The position numbers were made by a program, and so were the translations under genes. The notes under the pieces are model-generated. The model was given only the letters and a program-made list of their open reading frames with translations. It was not told the origin of the DNA and did no database searches. A DNA stretch of 7,818 nt from assembly GCA_947464705.1 (NCBI GenBank), contig CANHYD010000100.1, positions 1-7,818 on the forward strand, in the 5' to 3' direction. Below are positions 1-6,393 of this stretch, one piece after another. Position 1 is the first letter of the stretch; each line of letters starts with the position of its first letter. Source of the DNA: Verrucomicrobiota bacterium. Lineage in GTDB: Bacteria > Verrucomicrobiota > Verrucomicrobiia > Limisphaerales > UBA9464.

Positions 1-1
1 C

Positions 2-58
2 GTGCCTCTACCAGGCCTCATGGCCTTGCGCGACCTCCGCGTCGATGTCGTGGGGTGA
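2..58 (+). CDS. Possible C-terminal end of an upstream gene (partial)
   Basis: The frame starting at base 2 is open from the window edge to a TGA at 56-58 and reads VPLPGLMALRDLRVDVVG. Most third codon positions are G or C, as in the real genes of this window. That is all that supports it. The same bases in the same codon register on the minus strand also read as a plausible peptide (PHDIDAEVAQGHEAW, then TAG at 8-10), but that frame has no usable start codon before a stop near 137-139, so I prefer the plus-strand reading. If real, the gene converges on the helicase. No family can be named from 18 residues. Confidence 0.25.
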   Translation: MPLPGLMALRDLRVDVVG

Positions 59-389
59 GGGGGGGGGATTGCTCCTGTTTAAGAGCCCTCTGAGTCCTAC
101 GACGACGGGGAGGTCAGTTGTTGTGGAAAACCACGATTACCCGCCGCATTCCGAGAATGACGGAAGCGGGTTGGGACTATCGATCGACTCGGGTGATCCG
201 ATGACAAAACGAGTTGTGAAAGCCCGCTTAGGATCGGGATTTTGCCGCACGACACTCGCGAAATTATCTAAGCTCCCAACTCAGCACTAACGGCGGCGAT
301 TTTGTGCGATTGTCGTTACGGGCAGTCAATCACAGGCGCCGCCACTCGATCGAGGTGGCGAGGCAACGCATCCGCTCCAACAGTATGAA
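59..389. other. Intergenic stretch with no convincing gene
   Basis: About 330 bp between the possible gene end at 58 and the helicase stop at 390. It opens with nine consecutive G (59-67). An 81-codon plus-strand reading frame at 45-290 crosses it, but its translation has no recognisable domain, its composition is low-complexity at the start (GEGGGLLL), and no ribosome-binding site precedes it, so I do not call it a gene. The only structure I see is the hairpin at 340-360, listed separately. No tRNA-like cloverleaf or tandem repeat is apparent. Confidence 0.6.
340..360 (-). terminator. Possible hairpin downstream of the helicase gene
   Basis: CGCCAC at 340-345 and GTGGCG at 355-360 form a perfect 6-bp GC-rich inverted repeat with a 9-nt loop. 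It begins 30 nt past the helicase stop codon on the minus strand. That is a sensible place for transcription to end or for a 3'-end-stabilising hairpin. There is no run of U after it in either direction, so it is not a canonical intrinsic terminator. Confidence 0.3.
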
Positions 390-1616
390 TCAGCGTCGTC
401 GCGAGGGACCGAAGAAATAACCCTTGCCCACTCGCGCCCCTAGGGTCTTTCGGCCGGTGGCAGGCCCCAGTTTGTCCTCATCGAACAAGGCGGTGTAGGT
501 GTAGGGGAAGTCGGAGAGCTTCACTCGTTCGACCTTCTTGCCGATGTAGCGCTCGATAGAAGCCACTTGGGCTGCTTCACCGGCACAGAACAGGGTCAAT
601 GCATCGCCCGAACTCATCGCCCGCCCCGTTCTTCCAATCCGATGAACATAGTCCTCGGGATGCTCCGGCACGTTGTAGTTGATGACATGCGAGACGTCCG
701 CGATGTCCAAGCCGCGGGCCGCAATATCCGTAGCGACGAGAACTTCGTATTTCCCGCTTTTGAAACCCTCGAGTGCCTGTTCGCGATCTTTCTGAGACCG
801 GTCCGAATGAATGACGGCCGCCTTGTGATTGTTGCGCCGAAGCAGGGCGTCAACCGTGTCGGCATCGCGTCGCGTCCGACAGAAGACGATGGCGCTTTCC
901 CACTGAACTCTCTCCAGCAGCGAGACCAGAAGCGCTGGTTTCTGAAGTTCTGCCACCGGGTAAAGGACGTGCTTCACCGTGTCTGCGACGGAACGCCGCG
1001 CACCAATCTCGATGGTGATAGGGTCCCGCATCGCCCAGGTGATCAGCGTCTCGATCGCCGGGGGAATTGTGGCCGAAAACAGGGAACTCTGACGGTCTTT
1101 GCCACACTTGAGCACGATGCGCCGCACGTCCGGGAGGAATCCCATGTCGAGCATCCGATCCGCCTCGTCGAGGACCAGAAATTTCACCCCATCCAAACGC
1201 ACGGCGCCTTCGCCGAGATGGTCGAGCAGTCGACCTGGAGTTGCGACGATGACATCCATGCCGCGATTGAGGTCGTCGCGCTGTTTGCCATAGCCGACGC
1301 CGCCGTAAATCAGACCGATTCGCAGATTGGTAAACTTGGCGAATTTCTCGAAGTTCTCAAAGGTCTGCACCGCCAACTCACGCGTGGGCTCGAGTACCAG
1401 GCATCGCGGTCCGGGAGCGTGGGAAGCCAATTTGCTGAGGATGGGCAGTGCGAAAGCCGCCGTTTTCCCGGTCCCAGTCTGGGCCGATCCGATGACATCG
1501 CGTCCTTCGAGAATGTGTGGGATGGCGCCAGCCTGAATGGGCGTCGGCTCTTTGTAACCGAGCTCTGCGACGGCATCGAGCATCGCCGCCTGCAGCCCCA
1601 GTTCAGAAAATAGCAT
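390..1616 (-). CDS. DEAD-box ATP-dependent RNA helicase, RhlE-like
   Basis: This 408-residue protein would use ATP to unwind short RNA duplexes in the cytoplasm, as in ribosome assembly or RNA decay. All core motifs are present in order: the Q motif (F3, then PTPIQ 24-28), Walker A AQTGTGKT (45-52), PTREL (77-81), TPGR (126-129), DEAD (150-153), SAT (181-183), ATDIAARGLD (295-304) and HRIGRTGR (325-332). Both RecA-like domains are therefore complete. A C-terminal tail of about 75 residues ends in a basic FGPSRRR and lacks the Gly/Arg repeats of some relatives. I chose ATG 1616 (MLFSELGL) because DEAD-box proteins usually begin this close to the Q motif; the frame extends to a TTG at 1643, which would add nine unusual residues. 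Neither start has a clear Shine-Dalgarno site. The RhlE/CsdA subfamily cannot be settled by eye. It is transcribed divergently from the sigma gene. Confidence 0.95.
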   Translation of the reverse strand: MLFSELGLQAAMLDAVAELGYKEPTPIQAGAIPHILEGRDVIGSAQTGTGKTAAFALPILSKLASHAPGPRCLVLEPTRELAVQTFENFEKFAKFTNLRIGLIYGGVGYGKQRDDLNRGMDVIVATPGRLLDHLGEGAVRLDGVKFLVLDEADRMLDMGFLPDVRRIVLKCGKDRQSSLFSATIPPAIETLITWAMRDPITIEIGARRSVADTVKHVLYPVAELQKPALLVSLLERVQWESAIVFCRTRRDADTVDALLRRNNHKAAVIHSDRSQKDREQALEGFKSGKYEVLVATDIAARGLDIADVSHVINYNVPEHPEDYVHRIGRTGRAMSSGDALTLFCAGEAAQVASIERYIGKKVERVKLSDFPYTYTALFDEDKLGPATGRKTLGARVGKGYFFGPSRRR

Positions 1617-1653
1617 GTCGAAGGGTACAGGCGCTCGAATCAAGGCGGAAGGC

Positions 1654-1680
1654 GGAACTTGATGTGTCGTGAATGCCGTT
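1654..1680 (+). promoter_or_regulatory. Candidate ECF-type promoter upstream of the sigma gene
   Basis: GGAACTT at 1654-1660 is followed 16 nt later by CGTT at 1677-1680. GGAAC with CGTT is the general form of many ECF sigma promoters, though 18 nt between GGAAC and CGTT is slightly long. It would give a leader of about 85 nt before ATG 1773 that contains the AT-rich core. Such short motifs occur by chance, so this is only a candidate for self-regulation. Confidence 0.2.
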
Positions 1681-1698
1681 CTCGAAGGTCTAGGACGG

Positions 1699-1765
1699 AA
1701 AGAAATTGTTTTAAATACCTAAAAAATGTGTAAAAAGTTTTAAGCAACTTTATTTTTTAAATATC
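1699..1765. promoter_or_regulatory. AT-rich divergent promoter region (helicase / sigma factor)
   Basis: The spacer between the two divergent genes has a core that is about 83% A+T (11 G/C in 1701-1765), set in a GC-rich genome. It contains a 9-bp direct repeat TTTTAAATA (1709-1717 and 1755-1763) and a perfect inverted repeat AAAGTT/AACTTT (1734-1739 and 1746-1751) around a 6-nt loop. A weak sigma70-like pair for the sigma gene is TTGTTT (1706-1711) and TGTAAA (1729-1734), 17 bp apart, matching 3/6 and 4/6 of consensus. On the minus strand a TTTACA-like box is visible without a well-placed partner. Low melting energy and position support a promoter or regulator site; the exact start points cannot be told. 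Confidence 0.5.
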
Positions 1766-1772
1766 CGCGACG

Positions 1773-2417
1773 ATGTCTCAATCCTCCGAAGATCCTGGTC
1801 TTTTTGCGACAAGACAGAGCCTTTTGTTGCGCCTGAAGGACCAAGAGGATCAGGAGGGATGGCAGGAGTTCTTCGATTCGTACTGGCGTTTGATATACTC
1901 CTTTTGTCTCAAAGCGGGCCTCTCAGAGATCGAGGCTGAAGAGGTGGTTCAAGAAACCATGATCTCCGTGGCCAAACAGATGCCCCAGTTTCGCTATGAT
2001 CGTTCGAAGGGCGGTTTTAAGGCGTGGTTGCTAACGTTGGTTCAGCGTCGAATGGTGGACCGACTTCGCAAACAGAATCGCTGGAATCGTGTCGTTTCGC
2101 AGGTGGCTCCGTTTGAGGGATCGAGCGAAACCGGGGTGACGGATCATCCAGATCCGAAACGGCCCGAGTTGGATGTGCTTTGGGCCTCAGAATGGGAGGG
2201 GTATCTGATCAACAAAGCGCTCCAACAGGTCCGGGAACTGGTGTCCGAAAAGCAGTACTTGATCTATGAGATGCACGTTTTGAGAGAAGTTCCGATTTCA
2301 ACGGTGGTCGCCAACCTCCAGACATCGACCATGGCGGTGTATGTGGCCAAGCATCGGGTGGGCAAGCTGCTTCGGGAAGAATTGGGGAGGTTGAAACTCG
2401 AAGAGGAACCTCAATAG
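1773..2417 (+). CDS. ECF-like RNA polymerase sigma factor paired with a kinase
   Basis: This 214-residue protein would bind core RNA polymerase and direct it to a specific promoter set. Region 2 spans roughly residues 16-105. It includes the core-binding helix with EAEEVVQETM (54-63) and the -10-recognition stretch with FKAWLLTLVQRRMVDRLRK (82-100). A variable linker (106-144) follows. Region 4 (about 145-200) contains the helix-turn-helix PISTVVANLQTSTMAVYVAKHRV (two helices within 174-196). No region 1.1 or region 3 is seen, as expected for the ECF group. The acidic residues of region 2.2 (E54, E56, E57, E61) are retained. The opening LFATRQSLLLRLKDQEDQEGWQEF resembles Planctomycete/Verrucomicrobial sigma factors linked to kinases. 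ATG 1773 has no good Shine-Dalgarno site. Its GC content is lower than that of the kinase. The stop lies 7 nt before the kinase start, so the two are probably one operon. No anti-sigma gene is adjacent. Confidence 0.88.
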   Translation: MSQSSEDPGLFATRQSLLLRLKDQEDQEGWQEFFDSYWRLIYSFCLKAGLSEIEAEEVVQETMISVAKQMPQFRYDRSKGGFKAWLLTLVQRRMVDRLRKQNRWNRVVSQVAPFEGSSETGVTDHPDPKRPELDVLWASEWEGYLINKALQQVRELVSEKQYLIYEMHVLREVPISTVVANLQTSTMAVYVAKHRVGKLLREELGRLKLEEEPQ

Positions 2418-2424
2418 GGACTTC
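2416..2424 (+). promoter_or_regulatory. Kinase ribosome-binding site overlapping the sigma stop
   Basis: AGGGA at 2416-2420 shares two bases with the sigma gene's TAG stop (2415-2417) and lies 4 nt before the kinase ATG at 2425. An AGAGGA lies further upstream at 2402-2407. With a 7-nt gap between genes, ribosomes finishing the sigma factor could restart on the kinase, which favours coupled expression of the two. Confidence 0.45.
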
Positions 2425-5400
2425 ATGGCTCAGAACGATCTGCAGAGTGGGATTCCTGTGATACCGGATCATGGGCTGATCGAGGTGATCGGCTCTGGTG
2501 CCTACGGGGAGGTGTGGCTGGGGCGAACGGTTCTGGGGACAGCCCGCGCCATCAAGGTGATCCGACGTTCATCCTTTGAGAGCGATCAGCCTTTCAATCG
2601 CGAGTTCGAGGGGGTTCGACGCTATGAACCCATTTCCCGAACCTGCTCGAGCTTGGTCCCCATTCTTCAGGTGGGCTGTGATGCAGGATCGGGTTTCTTC
2701 TATTCGGTGATGGAGTTGGCCGATCCGGTTGCCTCGCCTGCAGAGGTCGCATCGAATGATTCCGCTCAACCATCAGCCCCAGGGTTGAGTGCCTATCAGG
2801 CACGCACACTGCGCACGGACCTGATCACCCGGGGCCGTCTGCAAATCGCAGAGTGTGTTGAAGTCGGCTTGGCCATGGCCGATGCCCTGGAGGCACTCCA
2901 CACGGCCGGTCTGGTGCATCGGGACATCAAACCCTCGAACATCATATTTCTGCGTGGCCGGGCCTGTCTGGCGGATGTGGGGCTGGTGAGCGAGGCCCGC
3001 GAGGGATCCAGTTGCGTGGGTACCGCCGGATACATTGCGCCGGAGGGCCCCGGACTTCCGGCGGCTGATCTCTACAGCTTGGGGATGGTCTTGTATGAGA
3101 TCGCCACTGGCCGGCGTCTGGCCGACTACCCTTCCACCCCGGACGAGTGGATTCAGCCGGGGCACGCCGTCCAGTGGGAGTTCCAGGAGATCATTCTTCG
3201 CCTCGGTGCCCGTGATCCAGCGCGACGCCATCGCGATACCTCGGAGTTGCGGGAGGAGTTGCTGCTTCTGCGCGGAGGACGTTCGGTCCGACAACTGCGA
3301 GCCCGGGAGCGTCGGAAACGATTGCTCCTTCGCGCCACGATCGTGGCTCTGGTGATGGGAGTGGTCAGTGTTGGTGTGATGGCCGCACTGCGATCCCGCT
3401 CCCGTGAGGCCCAGGACCGCCGCCGGGAGTCCGAAGCTCAACAGGTAGCCCTGCTTCTCAGCCGGGCTCGGGATATTCTCAATGACGACGCCCCAGCCAA
3501 GCGGTCCCGGGCGCTGGCCACGTTGCGCGAGGCCGTTGCCCTGCGCGCCGAACAACCAGAACTCCGGGAGTTGGTAGCCAGTGCCTTGCTGGTGCCCGAA
3601 TTGGCATCCGAGAAAACCCCATGGCACCCGCCCTCGCGATTCGATGTGGCTCAACCGCGGCGATGGCCCGTGGGCTCGGTTTCCCATACGGCAGGCCTCT
3701 TCGATCCAGAACTGCGGCACTTGTTCCGGGTGGGTAGCGACGGATGGATCGAGGGGATGCCGATACGGGGCGGCGCCCACGCTGCATCACTCCCGCCGAC
3801 GGTGCCCGGTCTGAACTTGGAGTTCATCAGTTCGGTCAGCCCCGACGGTCGATGGCTGTTGGTCCGAGATTCTGCGGAACGGCTGCACGTGGTGTCTCGA
3901 ACCCAGGGGCACTCGGTGCTCCAGGTACGATTGGATCCCAAGTACCTGGGTCGAGAGTTCACTCCGGACGGTCGATGGCTGCTGGCGGGGCGGGCTGACG
4001 ATTCGTTCGACCTGTTGCCCATCGCTCACCCGGGGGCGGTCCGCCGTGTCCCGGTCGGAGTACCCCCGCACGATCTGGTGGTCAGCCCCGACGGGCACTG
4101 GGCCGCGGCCATCAACGCCACCAATCCGATGGTGCGCTTCGCCAATCTCGACTCGGCCCGGGTGGAACGGAAGATGGAGCTTCCCGCCACGGAATCGGTG
4201 CAAGTGTTGGCGTGGAATTCCGATGGAGATCTTCTGCAGGTGTGCTCAGAAATGCAGATATTCATCGGTCGCTTTGATCGTCATCAAATACCGGTGAAGC
4301 GGTTGGTGAAGGAGGATCACGGAATTTTTGGCATCAGCTTCTCGCCCGACTCGGCCTGGGTGCTTTCAACCGGGTACAATGGTCGGTCTCGCCTCTGGGA
4401 CTGGTCGAGCGAGACCCCTCTGGCGGAGTATGCGGGTGCTGGTACTGCCATCCAGTGGTCGCCGGATGGGCGGTGGATTGCCTGGAAGGACGAGTTTCAA
4501 TGGGAGTTGATCCGGTTCGACCCGCCTACTGGATGGTCCGTGATCCCGGAGGTGCCCCCCGACGCTCCTTCTGAAGCCAGCGCAGGCCCAGCGGTGGTTC
4601 GCTTCCATCCGGCGGGAGACCGATGGGCCAGCGGTTCCTACGATGGCGTCCGATTGTACCCCAGATCGGGTCGCAAAGAAGCGGCGCATTGGCCTTGCGA
4701 CGAGGGCATGATCCGACACCTGTCCTTCTCGCCGGATGGCACTCGGCTGTGGGCCCTGAGCCTGAGCAACCGGATCACACTGGCTGTGGAAGGGGATTCG
4801 TCGCGGCCTCGATTGCGCTTGATCGAGCGTCAACCGCTTCCCAATTCCGGGCGCGGAGACATTGCCTCGTCCGGCGAAGCCTGGCTCGTGTCGACCAATG
4901 GCTCGTTCCGGTGCGATGTCCAAGGTCGTTGGCAGCCCGTGTCGCTGCCGCCACGCAGTGTCATCGGAACGATGCATTCCAGCGGAAAGTGGTTGGCCAG
5001 CTGGGGCATCGATGCTGCTCCGGCGGTAGTGGATTGCGAGGAGGGCTTCCGGGTGCGGTTGCTGGAATTCCCGCCGGAGTTGTCCGCCCTGGGCGAGGCC
5101 GGTGAACTGGTCTTTTGCCCGGTGTCCCGAAGGCTCTTTGGCGCCATGACGCACGGGCTCGTGGCGTGGGATATGGATTCGGGGAAGATCCTATGGCAGC
5201 GGTTGCTGGATCCAGTGGGGGTCTATGGTCGCGTGGCCGTGACTCCCGATGGTCAGCGGTTGGCTGTCGCCCTGGGAACCCGCTCACTCCACCTCCTGGA
5301 AGCCTCGGATGGATCCCCGATTTCCCAACTGCGGATGCCCGAGAAGCTCCGTTTCACCTCGCTCAGCTGGGATGCGCGTGGACGACGCCTGATCGGTTCC

Positions 5401-5517
5401 AGCGTGGTTCACGCCTCGTACTTGTGGGACTTCGACGCCTTGCAATCCGGCTTGGCCCAGGAGGGGGTGGCCGTCCCGGATCTGGCCCAGCCCATCAAGT
5501 CTACCGTGGGGCGCTGA
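2425..5517 (+). CDS. Membrane Ser/Thr protein kinase with tandem WD40-like propellers
   Basis: This 1030-residue protein has four parts. Residues 18-283 are a Hanks-type kinase: glycine loop IGSGAYGEVW (22-31), ATP-binding lysine in AIK (K44), catalytic loop HRDIKPSN (165-172, D167), metal-binding DVG (184-186, in place of DFG), GTAGYIAPE (199-207) and DLYSLG (215-220). The catalytic residues are intact, so activity is expected. An insert (about 100-138) precedes helix E, as I recall for Verrucomicrobial relatives. Residues about 302-322 form one hydrophobic membrane segment. Residues 323-390 are a charged helical linker containing ATLREAVALRAEQPELRELV. From about 420 to the end lie repeated SPDGRW-type blocks spaced about 40-49 residues, 14 in all, consistent with two seven-bladed propellers; RLWDWS, VAWDMDSG and YLWDFD recall WD repeat ends. 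It follows the sigma gene by 7 nt and probably acts with it. Kinase substrate and propeller ligand are unknown. Confidence 0.93.
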   Translation: MAQNDLQSGIPVIPDHGLIEVIGSGAYGEVWLGRTVLGTARAIKVIRRSSFESDQPFNREFEGVRRYEPISRTCSSLVPILQVGCDAGSGFFYSVMELADPVASPAEVASNDSAQPSAPGLSAYQARTLRTDLITRGRLQIAECVEVGLAMADALEALHTAGLVHRDIKPSNIIFLRGRACLADVGLVSEAREGSSCVGTAGYIAPEGPGLPAADLYSLGMVLYEIATGRRLADYPSTPDEWIQPGHAVQWEFQEIILRLGARDPARRHRDTSELREELLLLRGGRSVRQLRARERRKRLLLRATIVALVMGVVSVGVMAALRSRSREAQDRRRESEAQQVALLLSRARDILNDDAPAKRSRALATLREAVALRAEQPELRELVASALLVPELASEKTPWHPPSRFDVAQPRRWPVGSVSHTAGLFDPELRHLFRVGSDGWIEGMPIRGGAHAASLPPTVPGLNLEFISSVSPDGRWLLVRDSAERLHVVSRTQGHSVLQVRLDPKYLGREFTPDGRWLLAGRADDSFDLLPIAHPGAVRRVPVGVPPHDLVVSPDGHWAAAINATNPMVRFANLDSARVERKMELPATESVQVLAWNSDGDLLQVCSEMQIFIGRFDRHQIPVKRLVKEDHGIFGISFSPDSAWVLSTGYNGRSRLWDWSSETPLAEYAGAGTAIQWSPDGRWIAWKDEFQWELIRFDPPTGWSVIPEVPPDAPSEASAGPAVVRFHPAGDRWASGSYDGVRLYPRSGRKEAAHWPCDEGMIRHLSFSPDGTRLWALSLSNRITLAVEGDSSRPRLRLIERQPLPNSGRGDIASSGEAWLVSTNGSFRCDVQGRWQPVSLPPRSVIGTMHSSGKWLASWGIDAAPAVVDCEEGFRVRLLEFPPELSALGEAGELVFCPVSRRLFGAMTHGLVAWDMDSGKILWQRLLDPVGVYGRVAVTPDGQRLAVALGTRSLHLLEASDGSPISQLRMPEKLRFTSLSWDARGRRLIGSSVVHASYLWDFDALQSGLAQEGVAVPDLAQPIKSTVGR
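3844..3981 (+). repeat. 15-bp direct repeat marking adjacent propeller blades
   Basis: The 15-mer GACGGTCGATGGCTG occurs exactly at 3844-3858 and 3967-3981, 123 bp apart, which is 41 codons. It encodes DGRWL in the first two strongest blades, and a third blade (SPDGHW, codon 554) follows after another 41 codons. Identity at the DNA level, not only the protein level, suggests recent blade duplication or conversion within the gene. Confidence 0.6.
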
Positions 5518-5533
5518 TGATCCGACGGGAGTA

Positions 5534-5558
5534 GAGGCTGAAGGCTCCGAGCCGCCTC
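5534..5558. terminator. Imperfect hairpin in the convergent kinase/serB junction
   Basis: GAGGC (5534-5538) pairs with GCCTC (5554-5558), and GGCT (5543-5546) pairs with AGCC (5550-5553) around a CCG loop. A 4-nt bulge TGAA sits on one side. The hairpin fills most of the 39-bp gap between two convergent genes and touches the serB stop codon, so it could stop transcription from both sides. No T-run follows on either strand, so it is not a standard intrinsic terminator. Confidence 0.4.
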
Positions 5559-6393
5559 AATCCTGTGCGAAGAGGTTCAGGACTCCATCGAGACCGCTGA
5601 AATTGAGCGCATGCATGGCTTGTTGACGCACCACCGGCTTGGCTCGGTAGGCGATGCCCATGCCCGAAGCTCCCATCATCTTGAGATCGTTGGCCCCATC
5701 CCCGATGGCGATGGCTCGGGAAGGTTCGACCCCGAGGCGCGCGGCCAAAGCGCAGAGCTCCAAGACCTTGCGGTCCGCGTCCACGATCTCTCCCAACACG
5801 CGGCCGGTGAGACGCCCCGCCCGGGTTTCGAGGGTGTTGGCCACCGCATGATCGAGCCCAAGACGCGCCTGAAGGCGGTCCGTGAAGAAGGTAAACCCTC
5901 CGGAGACCAGCAGCGTTTTCCAGCCGGACTCCTGAGCGGATCGAAGCAGTGTCTCCGCTCCCGGTGAGAGTCGCAGCCGCTCTTCATACACCGCCTCCAG
6001 TGCCGATTCCTCCAAGCCCTCGAGGAGGGCCACCCGTCGCCGCAGCGCACCGGCGAAATCCAATTCGCCGCGCATGGCCGCTTCGGTGATGGCCGAGACC
6101 TGGGGTTTCACGCCGATGCGGTCGGCGATCTCGTCGATGCACTCGATGGTGATGAGGGTCGAGTCCATGTCCATGACCAGCAGGCGAAAATCCGCACGGC
6201 GTCGGCTCTCAGGCACTAAGGCGATGTCCACCTGGAGGGATTCGGCCAAGGCCTTGAGTTCTGGTGTGGCCGCGATTTTCCGCCAGCGAGCCGAGTTCCC
6301 ACGGGTGGTGTCGGGCGAGCGGCCCAACCGATTCCCGAAGGCGGTGATGGCGGCTTCGGGTAGCGTCGTGGAATGGATGACAAGCTCGGTCAT
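5557..6393 (-). CDS. serB: Phosphoserine phosphatase SerB
   Basis: SerB removes phosphate from O-phosphoserine, the last step of serine synthesis, in the cytoplasm. The 278-residue protein is a HAD-family hydrolase. Motif I is MDMDST (74-79; nucleophile D75, acid/base D77), followed by the substrate loop IECIDEIAD (83-91) and AAMRGELDF (105-113). Motif II is SGGFTFF (164-170), motif III has K209, and motif IV is GDGANDLKMM (231-240; metal ligands D232 and D236). All catalytic residues are present. Residues 1-70 form a short N-terminal region like that of E. coli-type SerB. I chose ATG 6393 (MTELVIHSTTLPE) because it fits family length; ATG 6435 upstream would add 14 Arg-rich residues and has a weak GGAAA ribosome site, so it is not excluded. 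It is convergent with the kinase gene and divergent from the zinc-ribbon gene. Confidence 0.95.
   Translation of the reverse strand: MTELVIHSTTLPEAAITAFGNRLGRSPDTTRGNSARWRKIAATPELKALAESLQVDIALVPESRRRADFRLLVMDMDSTLITIECIDEIADRIGVKPQVSAITEAAMRGELDFAGALRRRVALLEGLEESALEAVYEERLRLSPGAETLLRSAQESGWKTLLVSGGFTFFTDRLQARLGLDHAVANTLETRAGRLTGRVLGEIVDADRKVLELCALAARLGVEPSRAIAIGDGANDLKMMGASGMGIAYRAKPVVRQQAMHALNFSGLDGVLNLFAQD

Noticed and set aside
123..134. GTGG-AAAA-CCAC hairpin
   Set aside because: Only 4 bp of stem with no U tract and no adjacent gene end; expected by chance.
45..290. 81-codon plus-strand open frame near the left edge
   Set aside because: No domain, no ribosome-binding site, a low-complexity start created by the G run, and no supporting neighbour. 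It may be chance.
567..1613. 348-codon plus-strand open frame opposite the helicase
   Set aside because: It lies wholly antisense to a gene with every DEAD-box motif, and its translation shows no domain. GC-rich coding DNA often leaves long antisense frames open.
1617..1643. TTG start that adds nine residues to the helicase
   Set aside because: No ribosome site precedes it, and ATG 1616 places the Q motif where DEAD-box proteins usually have it.
1734..1759. AAAGTT/AACTTT hairpin followed by a T-rich stretch as a terminator
   Set aside because: The stem is only six weak A/T-rich pairs and lies between divergent gene starts, where a terminator has no transcript to end. A regulatory or promoter role is more likely.
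2773..3780. 335-codon minus-strand open frame opposite the kinase
   Set aside because: The plus strand here carries conserved kinase motifs, the membrane segment and the linker. The antisense product shows no known domain and no ribosome site.
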